NCBI RefSeq assembly: GCF_964340395.1 | Contig: NW_027554294.1 | Location: 1 to 64,000, forward strand | Length of the DNA stretch: 64,000 nt | DNA from: Glandiceps talaboti | Lineage: Eukaryota > Hemichordata > Enteropneusta > Spengelidae | Reading direction: 5' to 3' | Shown here: positions 35,468 to 48,093 of the stretch, one piece after another | Layout of the letters: each line of letters begins with the position of its first letter | Position numbering within the stretch: position 1 is the first letter of the stretch | Made by a program: the position numbers and the translations under genes | Notes under the pieces: model-generated | What the model saw: only the letters and a program-made list of their open reading frames with translations | Databases searched by the model: none | Told to the model about the DNA's origin: nothing

Positions 35468-35882
35468 CAACTTAAAGTCAAACACCACTGATCCAATTGC
35501 CATGATATTTGATGGATATATTACGTTGGGTGTCTAGTTGGAAAATTTTTGAAATAAATATGATCTTACCATCGATTAGTGATTTAATGGGTCAAAAAGG
35601 TGATTTTTGGTCAGAAAATGTAGACTCAAAAAGTACTGTGCAGGTTGGGTTGAAATTTGATTGGAACATTCTCGCTGGTGTTCAGATTACGAATTTTTCA
35701 TTACATGATAATATTACCAGTGGCTGTGATATGCAAATTAGGTACAGAAAATGTGTACTTTTGGTCAAAAACCTTTAATTCCAAAAGGACTAAACAGACT
35801 TAACAGACAAGTGTATAAACATTCCAAAAATGTAAAAAATGTAAAAACTACAGTTGTGCTACAACACATTGGCACTATTTTA
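35375..35882 (+). mobile_element. Helentron-like element, TAGCAC-head family, short copy
   Basis: The head is TAGCATAACTAAAC, spacer, then TTAAGTAATGCTATA. A GTGCGTGCG(TG)n tract follows at 35424-35464, then GAACAACTTAAAGTCAAACA and CATGATATTTGATGGATATA. The 3' end has the inverted head CAGTTGTGCTA at 35851-35861, ACATTGGCAC and TATTTT. This is the most compact copy and shows both termini without interruption. Confidence 0.65.
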
Positions 35883-37020
35883 GATATGCAAAATTAGGGT
35901 TAAAATAGAATTTTTTTAATATGGTGACTGTAATATAAATGTACAATATTTTATCAACTTTCTGTGTGAAATGTGTTCTATAGTGTGATACCACTAACTA
36001 TTTTATTACACTGCTAAAATGAAACTGTACAGTGGAAGAGCTGAACAGCAGAACCACTTTTACACAGTCATGAAAAAAAAAAAAAAAGTGTTTCTATTCA
36101 GGCTGTTAGGTCACTTGTTCAAAGGTCTCATAGTTTACCAAGTTTCTGACGCTATGAGATGAATCAGTCAACTCATTCCTACTGTGATACTATTTCATGA
36201 AAATGTGGTCAAATTTTGTAACTTGTAAGGTCAGTGACAGCTTTTGATAATACCTTAATTAGATTAAACTTTCTTCACCTGGAATACTTTGTACTTATAC
36301 TATTAAATTGTATTATTATATTAATATTATTATTATTTTTGTTATTATTCAAATTATTATTTGTTATTTTTTGTTGTAAATAAAGTTATTGTTATTATCA
36401 CAACTGAACATCTCAGGTTCAATAATGTGTGTGTGTCTGTGTGTCTGTGTGTGTATCAGCAAACATCATCTTGTGGTGAAAAGGCTGTGCTAAATGTATA
36501 ACTTTGGGTGACAAAAATAGTAGGGTGCCAAAAAACGTGTCACCTGACACAAAATCAACATGTACAATAACAGAAATACCATGCCCATACAAAATAATTA
36601 ATGAAGGCAGTGTGTATATAAATGAATGAAAAATTGAAAGATAAGCTTAAATGCACTTGTTACACATGCAACAAATTTGATCTGACGATGAAACGTAACA
36701 CTTAGATTCACGTCTTGGGTTCAAATCCCATTGGGAACAGGAGATACATATATTTCTCTGACACACTCAAACCCAGGTTGGGTGTCAATGGGTAGGCTGT
36801 ATCACTCAGTTGTGTGTCACTCACAAGACCAGTGCGAATTTTGGTGACTCGGCCTGGAGTAACACCTTGAACAGTCGGAGACGTTTACTCACACAGAGCC
36901 TGTAGGTGCTATGTATGGGATAGCCTGTGGACTGACTGGGAGAGCCATGACAGTTCCACAGTGACATGATAGGAAAAGTGCAATATAGCCCTGTTATGTA
37001 GTCCCAAACAAGAATGGTTC
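35883..37020. other. Mostly unassigned; fragment of the TAGCAC-family head at 36398-36457
   Basis: 36398-36457 retains CACAACTGAACATCTCAGGT plus a TG/TCTG tract, a truncated family head. TTA-rich simple sequence occurs at 36318-36380. A possible pol III box B (GGGTTCAAATCCC) at 36718-36730 has no convincing box A. No coding gene was found. Confidence 0.45.
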
Positions 37021-37059
37021 ACTTTAGAAATGATTGTGTATTTGTGTTTGATTATTTGT

Positions 37060-37300
<241 letters not shown>

Positions 37301-37950
37301 AGTCTGCATGATTTAAGTGAGAGTCTAATTTCTCTAATATTAGACCTTGCTTTTTACTCGGACCATAACGAACATTTTTTATCGGATAACACTGTCTAAA
37401 ATATAAGTTAAAGTCTAACAACTAATATTATACTGTATTATTGGGCATTGCTCATCAACCAGACCACCGCAATAGGTTTTTTTTATCAAACAATATTGTC
37501 TGAAATCTTGGAGGAGGCTCACAGAAAATAATAGTATTAGCATCTTTTATATGATAAATCACTGATCGCCCAGAAGCCCGAACTGTGGCCTACAGTATTA
37601 CTATGCGATAATATCGTATAAAATATAACTTACAATCTAACATATAATTTTGAAATATAATGTTAGTCGTCTCCGATTCCCCGTGCACCCCCCCCCCCTT
37701 GACAGCAGTGTTTATCGAATAGTATGATCTGAAATCTAAGATTCAGTCTAAAATCTAATAATAGACTCTGATATATTGAAGTTTCTCAACATTGATGACA
37801 ATACGACTTTCTCTTCATACATGGCAAACTTTTGACCTGCAATATCAACTCATAGATTATTTCCCAGTAATTCTTGATTCTGTTTGGTCAAGGTGATATC
37901 AGCTTTACGCAATCAAATCTTGACTCATCATGTGTTAGAATTTCAATTAC

Positions 37951-38092
<142 letters not shown>

Positions 38093-38206
38093 TAGAGGCA
38101 CTTTGAAAGAATAGAAAGGAATCAACTAGTCCCTGGCAATGCATACAAACAATATAATATCACTGATACAAAACTTAATTAGTATTACAGCATTTGATAC
38201 TTATAC

Positions 38207-38386
38207 CAATACAATTTCTCAATCCAGCTGAGAAAGGTACATACGAATATGGATGGCGGCCTGAAGAATTCTTGGACAAGAATCTGTCAGGATCAAAGAC
38301 TTCTGGATCTGAGCAGTAGGTGGGATCGCGATGTAAAGTAAATGGTGCCACTATTAGCATCACTTCCTTGGGTACATGATGACCAG
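38207..38386 (-). CDS. Cytochrome P450 exon with the heme-binding cysteine (CYP4-like), isolated
   Basis: The 180-bp minus-strand exon is bounded by an acceptor (TTTACTCATCAG) and a donor (GTATAAGT after ATTG). It encodes [20 protein letters not shown], then [15 protein letters not shown], then [18 protein letters not shown]. It spans the region before the meander through the heme loop. [10 protein letters not shown] fits F-x-x-G-x-R-x-C-x-G, with the cysteine that binds heme iron. [14 protein letters not shown] and RHP resemble CYP4-type microsomal monooxygenases. The donor splits the glycine codon after its first base. No neighbouring exon (ExxR helix upstream, C-terminal exon downstream) was recognised within several kb. 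It is either one exon of a gene with long introns or an orphan fragment. No internal stop. Confidence 0.82.
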
Positions 38387-39096
38387 CTGATGAGTAAATA
38401 AATGTATAAAAGGTATTAATAACCATACATACCTACAGTGTATGTGTTCTGGCATTCAGATTTGATACATAATGATTCAATGACATGATTTATTCCATGC
38501 ATGATCCAAGTTGAACAAAAAATATGGAATATATACTCTGGTCATTCTATGTCATGACAGTGCACGTTTATGTCAAAACATCAAGTGTCTACATACTGTG
38601 TGTGAAATATGAGTCAAAATGTTCGAAATTGCCATTACTTTCCCTGATTTTTCTTTGATATTACTGGTGTTGGTGTAATTATATTATTTGCCAATATTTT
38701 TTTTTATTCAACTGAAAAATACTCATGACCTAAGGGTTGTCACTAGGAGTCTAACAACAACAACTTGTAGTGACAAAGGCCCCTAATTAGGTCACTCATT
38801 TTCCTTGGCTGAACATAAGAAAAATATTGGAGAATAACATCTAAGCATACATAAGGTGTTACTACCACACTAGAGTGTCCATAGAGTTTCAATTGAGTGG
38901 CATGATAATTACCTCCGTGTGAGCACAAATCAACATCACTGTTGGATGAAACAAGAAAGACTCAAATTCAAAACTGTTTAATTGTGTTCACACAGAATAA
39001 TTTGTAACATTTTATGTACGTGCATGCTATCAGTGTCTGCATTTTGTTTGTGTTATTCATGACAAAAAATACTGAGTGAGATGTAAAAAATATTGT
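38387..39096. other. No recognised exon upstream of the P450 exon
   Basis: I looked on the minus strand for the preceding P450 exon (ETLR/PP region) and did not find it. The sequence is AT-rich. Confidence 0.4.
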
Positions 39097-39240
39097 GGTG
39101 ACTAATTGAAACTATAGTCACTCTGGTTTGGTAGTAATTGAAATGCTATAGTCACTCTGGTTTGGTAGTAATTGAAACTAGTCACTCTGGTTTGGTAGTA
39201 ATTGAAACTCTACAGTCACTCTGGTTTGGTAGTAATTGAT
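39097..39240 (+). repeat. Tandem repeat, unit about 35 bp, four copies
   Basis: The phrase AGTCACTCTGGTTTGGTAGT followed by AATTGA occurs four times, with small length differences. Confidence 0.95.
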
Positions 39241-40521
39241 CTTTGTCCGAAGATCGCATTCAAGCGTGAAACTCTGAGTAACGGCTCCGTACCATAACTT
39301 GTGTATTTTGTGTGTGTGTATATATATATAAGTAATTCCTCGGGTTTGCGCCCTCACACGGGCAAGCGCCCAGGCCTTTCTTTTTTACAATGTCGACTTT
39401 TGGCAAAGTTACGGGAAACCGCCCCCCCCCCCCCCTCCTGGTATGTGACGAATGAAATTTTTGTTCTTCCCGTTCTTCCGCATTCATGCGCCTAAAAATT
39501 CATTCACAATCTGACCTTGCATTGTTTATTCATCGTTATTTTGACGTACCGCCAAAGATGTTTGCCCCCTTTGAGACACCGCCAGTGCTAATGTGTGTTG
39601 GGGCAATAATGAGACTGCATTGTAATGAGAGTTGAATGATTGACAAGCACGTAATTTATTCACGTAATTCTCTTGGGACTGTCGCAAAAGTAGTCGGTCT
39701 ACTACAGAGGTCTACTTGGCAACAAGTTAGCGTTTGTATAATATTCATACCAATGATAAGGCAGTATGATACCTAAGCTAATAAATGATTGACAAGGTAT
39801 ACTTTTAATCAAAATTCATGTAACTCTCATGGGACAACAGCTGGGGGTTTCCCTCACAATAAATTTGAAGTTGTGCAGGCTACATACGAATGATAATACA
39901 CCTTATAATGATTGATCCCCCCCCCCCCTTTTTGCATAAATTTTTTTGGGATTTAGTTCAAAATAGGGGGGGGGGACAACTGAAGAATTTCATTTTTTAA
40001 TCTATATTATTTTGGAGGATTTAGAAAATGACTGACTTGGCATGCATTGGTATATTTTGTAGTACATGTACATACAACGATGTGTAACTGTAAACATATT
40101 CCACGTGGGTGGACTCACATCAACATACGAAGCTTCAATTCTTCCTATGACGGTATGTCGTAATTCAATCTGCTATTTACATCACAGAAACATCAGTATT
40201 CTTTCTAGGAATGTAGCATTGCTAAAAATGTATATTTCCCTTCATAAGATGACTGTATACGGCGCATTCCAACCTCCAAGTGTGATCGCTGCGCTAGTCT
40301 TTTTACAAGTCGCCATGTTGTGAAATAATTAATGTAATTAGGTCACTACGTCATATATGACCAATAGGATCGCAGCTTACAAAAAAGTGAGTAATTTCAC
40401 CCAATCACGTTGGGTATATGATACTGGCAGAGCTATTCACTGACCATGCATTGAATGTTGTCAACACTTACATGTAATTACGTCTTTATCGTCATGGGAC
40501 TGGGGAGGTAGCTAAATGGTC

Positions 40522-42436
40522 CAAAATTGAACAGTTGCGGGGCAAAGTGCTAGATCTAGCACTTCGCCACTTTTTGACAAAGTGCTAGATCTAGCACTTC
40601 GTCAGTTTTCGCCGAAGTGCTAGATCTAGCACTTCGCCAGAAAACAACGAAGTGCGGGACTGTAAACAACGAAGCGCCTCCAACGGCTTGATATAACGTG
40701 GTCGATAAATGTCACATACATGCGCCATGTCAGTAGTCCGTGTACATGGTCGTGTGGCGCACGATCGACTCCAAAACTTATCTTTGGCCGATTGTAACAA
40801 CGACACGATTTATCTGAAGTTTGTTAAATGTTTGCCGAGTAAAACGGCCGGTTGAAACTTCACGTTGCCGTACGTACGGTTGTGTCCCGGGGGTTGTGTG
40901 TTCTGTTACAAACATGCCTTGTCAATACCTTGGATGGACTTGCGCGATCACAGAAACAAGTGTTATTATTTTACCCCTTTCATATACAATTGGCTAAAAC
41001 ACGTCAATATCATCGATATTATCGACATTGTATTGTATTCTGATAGAAACATTCTGATATCATACATATCTCGGGAGTGCCTGTGGGCGGGACTGTACTT
41101 CAGAATCTGCAATCTACTCTGTAAACAAAGACTAGCCACTCAGTATTTCTTATACCATGTCTATTTTAGAGCGGGAAAGATATATCAATCATAACGTCTT
41201 GAAATAAATTTGAAAATCACTGAAATCTTTATCCCACATTGGAGTATAATTTCTGAGCGACCAGGAATTACATAAGGGACGATATTGAAGTTGGTGATTG
41301 TCTAGGAATGCAAAAAAAATCAGTAAACAGTAATGTGATGGTTTACTTGAGATCTGGCGAAGTCATGGATTATTTATTGTCGTTGTTTTCAATAAAGAAG
41401 TTGGCAGTACCAAGTACATGGAATTTACAAAACAGTAGTGACGGGTTATTTATAGATTTCTATCAAAATATTTACAGCAATGAAGGGCTGAAATTAAAAT
41501 TGTTCACACGAATATGTTTTCGCACTTACGTTTTCGATAGCAATATTTTTTGTCATCTATAAACGATCTGATAATACTGAAAGAAGTGAATCTATCTATT
41601 CAATAGAAATATAGTGAACATGATATAAACTTACACCCAGACTTTATTTTCGTGTTCAACGATCAAGAAAAATCTTCGCTCTCGCATCTAGACACACTAA
41701 CCCCCCCCCCCCCCACACACACACACACCAAGAAATTCAGTTTTCCTTTATATTATATCTTTGTCATGCAATGTTACAAATGTCACTGCCATTAAATCTG
41801 CAGTATGAAGTCTGTGACACACGCCGAACTAAATGTTTCTACTTCCTGAAATCTTCGAAGTTTCGACTGTGTGGTGTCACGCCGTTGTCAACTACGGAGT
41901 ACGAAACGTGGTTCCGACGAAATGACTGCGTGCTATAGTTGAAGTCTGTGACGCACGCCGAACAAAATGTTCGTAGTTTCGACTGTATATGGGAGTGCGT
42001 TATTTGACGTGACAGCTGTCAAAATGGCGGTCTGCGGTTGTTGGTAGTGGTGTCAAGCCGTTGTAAGGATTACGAAACGTGGAAGGGAAACGACCACGTG
42101 CTGTAGTTTTCGCCGCATAGAACATCGAAAAAATACAAAACTGAACGTTACTGAAAATTACGAAGTAGAAACTTGTTTGTGCATTGGTAAAACATACGGA
42201 AAATCAAACTCTAAGGTCGTTAACACGGGAAGTAACATTTTACACTGAGAGTAATAACATGTCCATTACCGGTATAACATGACATATTTACCGACGACCT
42301 AGCACTTTGCCACTCTTTGTTGAAGTGCTAGATCTAGCACTTCGCCACTTTTCGCTAAAGTGCTAGATCTAGCACTTTGTCAAAAAATGGCGAAGTGCTA
42401 GATCTAGCACTTTGCCCCGCAACTGTTCCGATTTTG
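40522..42436. mobile_element. 1.9-kb TIR element with arrays of a 20-bp palindrome
   Basis: The left end is CAAAATTG then AACAGTTGCGGGGCAAAGTG; the right end inverted is CAAAATCGGAACAGTTGCGG. Each end carries three copies of the perfect palindrome AAGTGCTAGATCTAGCACTT (about 40540-40640 and 42320-42415) separated by short linkers such as CGCCACTTTT. The interior includes a direct duplication at about 41808-41942 and 41942-42110 (GAAGTCTGTGAC, CACGCCGAAC, TACGAAACGTGG). No recognisable protein. Superfamily unknown; no target duplication was identified. Confidence 0.7.
41702..41727. repeat. Poly-C/(CA)n tract
   Basis: A C-run of about 13 followed by ACACACAC, inside the TIR element. Confidence 0.9.
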
Positions 42437-43868
42437 AATTCTTTGTTACATGGACTGGGTACATAATACTACATGTACAATATCATGTGTCACGATCCAA
42501 TATACATTAAAAACAGCTGTGCTGTCACAGAGGAGAAGCCATTACCAATTCCTGCATTACCTAATGTAAATTCTAATTTTCATGTCTTCCGACAATGTTT
42601 GGTACTTTTTACTTGGAAATCGTTTTATCAATGTTAATAAATGCAGAGATTACATCAAAGGGACCGCTCATGGTTTTTATCAATGTGTGTTGGTTTGATA
42701 GTAGAATTGAGTGAAAATGAAAGATTGCAACATTATATGTTTCCAGCACATGTGTATTCTGTTTCAAGACATCTATCATCCAGTCAGAATTGTCGGAGCT
42801 TTTGATCAGTGTATTCAGACTCCACATTTGCAACACTCATAGTATGTATGAGGCATTGTTTTGGTCACAGCGAAAATAGGGTACGCAGGAAACCGCCCAA
42901 CCCCAACTTGGGGGTCTGGGGGGCTTGAAACCGCCCAGGGCGCTAACCTGAGGAATTACGGGTATATATATAATTGTAAGAAAGAAAATTGAAAATTGGT
43001 AACATGGAAATCCCAGAATCCAGAATCATTAAAGGGGAACAAGCTGAATTTATGTTTTTGGGGATGTATTTTTTTATAAAGTTTTCACGGTATTCTACTT
43101 ACTGATGCATACCAACATTGTACACCCCAATAATGATTACTTGCAATTGACTGAACTGAAACCGGGTAATAACTTATAAATGATCTGATGACATAATTTA
43201 TTATGTACAGGAACTCCATATTATTATGTAATCAACAGTTCTAAGAATATCAGAACACAAATTGTGATGTCATAGAAGGTATACATCAACATTAACATTA
43301 TACTAGAATATTAAGTACATTGAAGGTTTTGTAAGTATTTTCACGTTTACAGACATATATGATTGTCAGCCTGTGCCACTTTAATAATCATGTTACACTC
43401 ACACAATAGTGTATGTGATGTTCCTTTAGCTAAACACTCAATACTATACAAGCATAACATTGACTGGGACTCCATTTCCATTTTATATTGACACATTCTA
43501 GCATGTATTTTTAAGAAAGATCACAGAGGATATCAACATCTGACACTGTAATCCCAAATCAAGATCAACCAGAGATAGGGGCACACAGTACCAAACATTT
43601 ATAATTGGCTGCAGTGATCATACTGCCACCTAGAGGTCAACTGCAACTGTGGAAATAGTCATTCAGATTAGGTTCAATGCTAAAACGTAAATTTTGTAAT
43701 TCATTTCACCTACTGAGACCTACTGAAGTTCTTTTTACTTCTTTTTATTCATTGAAAGCCATAAACTGGTACTAAGTGGTTCATAGTCATGATAATTGAC
43801 ATAATATACCTATAATGGTGTTTGTATAGATATATAGAAACATAGTATATTATTTCAATAGTATTATA

Positions 43869-43990
43869 CAGGCCTGTACGTACGTACGTACATATGTGTT
43901 TGTTTGTTTATTTGTTTGTCTGCCTGTCTGTCACAGTTCACTAACTCACTCACTCACTCACTCACTCACTCACTCACTCACTCACTTACT
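43869..43990. repeat. (GTAC)n and (ACTC)n microsatellites
   Basis: A short GTAC run at about 43875-43890 and an ACTC run at about 43944-43985. The homologous tracts in copy B (about 61508-61625) differ in unit number. Confidence 0.9.
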
Positions 43991-44289
43991 TACTTATGTG
44001 CTTTTTCCTGCAAAAAAAAACTTTCTGTGTTACTGTATAAAATAGCCACAAATGGTAGCTTAAATCTCATAGACACATAGTATTAAAATGTTTCTGCATC
44101 CATTTATATGGAGCTATTGTCACAATGATCCATTTCAACTTCAGGTTTTACGCAGATGACGTCTTCAGATATCATGGACCTGGGTCTCTGACGTAGTCAA
44201 TCGTGCATTTCAGTTGACTGAACGGAATGTTCAACTGTCTCCTGGTTTCCTGGAGAGAGGCGAGAATAAAACATAGATATGGGTTACCA

Positions 44290-44505
44290 TAATGATAAAG
44301 AGGTTACATTTTCGAAGAATTTTATCCATTGCTGTTTGCGGTACTGTCGTCTGGAGTTTATAGCTACATTTCGCATTGGAAATTGAAGAATAATATGTAT
44401 CCATGGATTGCAGTCCCCGAGTCTCGTCCTGAAGAAACAGTCTGGCATCTTTGAAAAGTGTTATGTCAGGCCAGGCATCTGTCACTTTCAAAAGATCTTT
44501 GAACA
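44290..44505 (-). pseudogene. Exon-like segment of an unrecognised protein, copy A
   Basis: After an acceptor-like CATTTTATTAG the minus strand is open for about 75 codons: FKDLLKVTDAWPDITLFKDA, RLFLQDETRGLQSMDT, SSISNAKCSYKLQ and TAMDKILRKCNLF. The composition is protein-like, but I recognise no family. The duplicate in copy B (62146 downward) has a TGG-to-TGA change in DAWPD and small indels, including one adding codons. So at least one copy is dead, and this one may be an exon relic. The donor is uncertain. Confidence 0.3.
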
Positions 44506-44636
44506 CTAATAAAATGTGTTTGGACAGTCGTCACGGAGTGCTCATGTCCGCGTAGTATTTCGTAATTTGTTGTGTTCCTTGTCTACAGTCTAAATATTGC
44601 AATTTTTTGTCTTGAATATATTTCCCCTACCTTTAA

Positions 44637-46660
44637 GGGACCGGTCAGTTTCTTCGGCCTGGGGGGGGGGGGTGGATTGGTAGGGGGGGGGGGTCACCCT
44701 GTTTTTGAAATTGGCAGTAGGGGGGGTCATGCTGTTTTGAACATTGTGGATAGGGAGGGGTCATTGTGTTTTAAATTGTGATGGAAGAAAAAAATCCTTT
44801 CTACAATGGCATATAGCCTTGTCTGAAATGTGGTACATGTCAATATTTGTTCTTGTCCCTGTTTCTTACATGAATTCTTTAATATTACTTATTAGTTCAA
44901 ACATAACTATACATATACATATACATGTATTACCTAGCTACCACACTAATTACAGAACATGTCATGTAAATGCTTGGCTGTTTCACAATCAATGCTTCAC
45001 TTATATTGCAGTTTGGGGCAAAAGTGAACTTGTGAATTGAAGGTTTCGTAACGGCAATTTTCATAGATAGTTTATAAATGAAGTTAATCTAAATTGTTCT
45101 ACTCGTCATGTTATTGACACTACAAATCACCACATCTCATCAGATTCCAGTTTCTATTATACACTAGGTATGACCACCTAAAGTTCTCTAACATACCGGT
45201 GACTTTATTATACATATATTAATGCCCCTATACTAATGTTACATGTCTATTTTATGTGATATAGGAAACTCATTTAAAATGTACATTTAGGTTTACTTAG
45301 CTTTTCGAAGCTTGGAAATATTACCTCAAAGGTTATGAATAACCTAAACATTGCCTTAGTATCTCAAGCAAAAAACTCCATATCTGCCAGGGGGAAAACC
45401 CCAAGGACTTCCTCACCCCCAGAGGTCACTCATGCATTCAACCAACAATCAGATTCACCAAAAACCTTTTTACTGTCATAATGGTATTAAACTTTTCTTA
45501 AATATTTTCACCCTATTCTAATTTATTGTCTTTTCAAGATGTGAAATGTTTGCCAAGATAGTCTAAAATTGCCTTAATCTCCAAATCTCCCCTACCAATG
45601 ATACTACCATTAGATGTGCTGACCTACATGTATATAATGATGCCATTTAACTTTTTAAGAACATATTTCAACCCTTAGTGTAAGTTATAAAGAATAGTTT
45701 CTGATACTTGCTGTCTTGTAAAGCATGGATTAAGTTATTGCTTGAAGGGTCTAAATAGCGTAAATATTGGCTATAAGAGTAAAAATCCTTCAGGGCTTCT
45801 AGAGGGAGACCCCCTCAGACCCCCCGCATGAGGTGGACATATCCCAGTCTCAAGCTCTTCCCCTCTTACTGTCAAGATGCTATCAAAGTATATTTCAAAA
45901 GTATTTCAACCCTATGTAGTTGTTTTTTACATGTTGGTGTTGTCTTGTAAGGCTTGGAAATTATTGTCTGAAAGGGTCTGAATAGTCTCAAAATTGACTT
46001 TTCAGGGAAAAAACCTCCAGGGCTTCTAGGGGGAGACCGCCTAGGACCCCCCCCCCCCATGAGGTGTACACTTCCCAGTCTCAAGATCTCTCCCCTACCT
46101 CTTACTGTCAAGATCCTATCAAACTATATTTCAAAAATATTTCAACCTTATGTAGTTGCTTTTTACATGTTGGTGCTGTCTTGTAAAGCTTGGAAATGAT
46201 TTTCTAAAAATGTCTGAATAGTCTCAAAATTGACTTTTCAGAGTTAAAAACCTCCTGAGCTTCTAGGGGGAGACCCCCAAGGACCCCCCATGACAGCTGT
46301 ACATATTCCCTTCTCAAGCTTTCCCCCTACCTTTTACTGTCAAGATGCTATTAAACTCCTTTTCAAATATATTTACCCTGTGTAGTCAATAATTATAATT
46401 ATGATAGTGCTAACCCGGGATCTTATAAAGTAGATGCAAGACAGTCAAGCAGTCCACACTGAGTCACGATCAAAAAATACCTGTCACTCATGCGAATATC
46501 ATATATGGGGGGGGGGGGTCATCATGTTTTAGAATTAAGTGATAGGGGGGGGGGGGTCAGCCTGTTTTGGGTTTTACAGATAGGGGGGGTCAGTGACTTT
46601 TTGTCGGCCCGATTTAAGAATCCACACCCCCCCCCCAGGCTGGAGAAACTGACCTGTCCC
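44637..46660. mobile_element. Non-autonomous Harbinger-like element with TAA target duplication
   Basis: The TIRs are GGGACCGGTCAGTTTCT and, inverted from the right, GGGACAGGTCAGTTTCT, both continuing into GCCTGGGGGG. TAA flanks both ends (44634-44636 and 46661-46663). The segmental duplicate B has the unoccupied site (CTTTAAATTGTC, TAA at 62275-62277), which proves insertion after the duplication or its loss from B. The inside has G/C-runs with GGGGTCA motifs near both ends and four to five imperfect copies of a unit of about 230 bp. A 559-bp deletion derivative lies at 59598-60156. No transposase. Confidence 0.8.
45290..46400 (+). repeat. Imperfect tandem repeat of about 230 bp inside the element
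   Basis: TTGTCTTGTAA(A/G)GC(T/A)TGGA, GTCTGAATAG, CTTCTAG(A/G)GGGAGACC, CTCTTACTGTCAAGAT and ATTTCAACC(C/T)TATGTAGTTG recur in order at spacings of about 230-240 bp. The open frames here are repeat by-products. Confidence 0.85.
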
Positions 46661-47857
46661 TAAATTGTCTTCTAGTATAGAGCGTCTATTGATACATCTG
46701 TAGTACTAGTAGCAGGATTCATATCATTTAGGAAAACACCATAGACTATAGTACGTCGCCCAGTGTAACGCACAGGTTTATGGGTGTTCAACATACATTG
46801 AACAGCGCCCGCACTCGTTGATAAAGATTATGTAAAATCTTCGCCTCCAGCTTGCTTGTTTAATAAAAAAGTGAGATTTAGCCTTTTAAAAATACAAACG
46901 TAACAATTGTGAAGTTAGATTTATTAATTAAGATATTTGCGATTTTTGATGACTTTCATTTAAATCTCTATCACTAAAATTTCAAGCCACTCCTCCATGC
47001 CAAGCCGTACAGGCTAAGAATAGTATTCTTTTTCTTCACTAATACCTGTAGAGTTTGGCCGGCGGGGGTACCGAGTGAGAATTTTGGTTGGGGGTGTGGG
47101 GTGTAGTATTTTATGAAATCGAATTAAGGGGAGGGTCAAATGTTACTATGACCAATCTTCTATTATCTATTTATTGCATTTCTTTTATGATTTTTTGGCA
47201 TCCCACCACTGCCACCACTGTTAGTTGTGATGTGATGTGGGGAGAGGGTTGGATCTTTAACTATTTATTTGTAGTATTTCGAAGGAAACACATTTTCTAT
47301 TTCATGTTAACATTATTTTATTGAGATAAGTTTTCATTTTTGTTGAAATTTGTTGGTGATTTACGAACTTTTCTTCCAATTTTTCGACGAAAGTAAATGT
47401 TTCAAGAAATTTAAATTGTCGAAAATAAACTCTACTTGCTCACATGCACTTTTGACTGTTTGACTCTCATTTACTCTCATTGACATATGCAACAGTTTTA
47501 CAAGACAGTAGTATCATTGTACTACAAACAACAAATCAACTCTCTTATCTGGAGGGGTCCCAGTTAATGTATATTCAGACATATAAATATATGAACGACC
47601 ATACTATAGTTACTGGCCACATTTCACACTTTATACTGTTCAAGAGTAAATGAATACAAAAACAATTTAAAATCTTCGGCTAGTTTTGCTTCTCAGACAA
47701 ATAAGCTTACGGTTAGATCTTACATTAAAATGGCAAGTGGAAATATTTAGTTTCAACTAAGAATGATGAGTGTGTGAATCTTTAGTCTACTTCTCTTTGT
47801 CATCAATAACTTAATAAATGGTATTACTAATCACCTGTATGATCAAAGGAATGCATA
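46661..47857. other. Unassigned part of segmental duplication copy A
   Basis: Conserved with copy B at 62275-63640. No exon with a recognisable protein. A GGCCGGCGGGGGTACC stretch at about 47058 is present in both copies. Confidence 0.45.
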
Positions 47858-47964
47858 TTACAAACAACGCACCTCAACTTTGGAGAATAACATGAGTAAA
47901 TTCAGTCTTGAAATAGATATAGATTTGGATATCTTATTTGACAAGAAAAGACTTTCTATCTTAC

Positions 47965-48002
47965 CTTGAGTACGTGTCGTTAATATGGACAAAGAAGTTC
48001 GT
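47965..48002 (-). CDS. 38-bp candidate micro-exon, copy A
   Basis: On the minus strand, TTTTCTCCAG precedes and GTAAGATAG follows, both good splice consensus. In one frame it encodes TNFFVHINDTYS; a second frame (RTSLSILTTRTQ) is also open. Copies at 63765-63799 and 49495-49532 keep both splice sites. The first is shorter by exactly three bases. The combination suggests a small exon of a duplicated gene, function unknown. Confidence 0.45.
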
Positions 48003-48093
48003 CTGGAGAAAATCATTTTCAAGGTAATAAAAGTGGATATATACGACATGTAAGTTTGCTATCACTGCTAAAACAGTCCAACATTTCCACGTT

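Larger units (their letters stand above)
39332..42959. mobile_element. Possible outer inverted-repeat element enclosing the TCTAGCAC element
   Basis: 39332-39353 and 42938-42959 are inverted matches at about 20 of 22 bases (GTAATTCCTC, one change, GGTT, one change, GCGCCC). Both are flanked outside by TATATATA. GGGAAACCGCC-like phrases follow inside the left copy and also lie near the right copy. This could be a DNA transposon inserted in a TA repeat. No transposase was seen, and chance cannot be excluded for a match this short. Confidence 0.35.

Noticed and set aside
36660-36900. Possible SINE or tRNA with box B GGGTTCAAATCCC
   Set aside because: No convincing box A at the right distance and no cloverleaf; the following sequence matches neither SINE copy.
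44150-44190. FYADDV-like codons in TTTTACGCAGATGACGTC, present in both segmental duplicates
   Set aside because: It resembles the reverse-transcriptase YADD box, but no other RT block is found on either side and stops follow within a few codons; probably chance.
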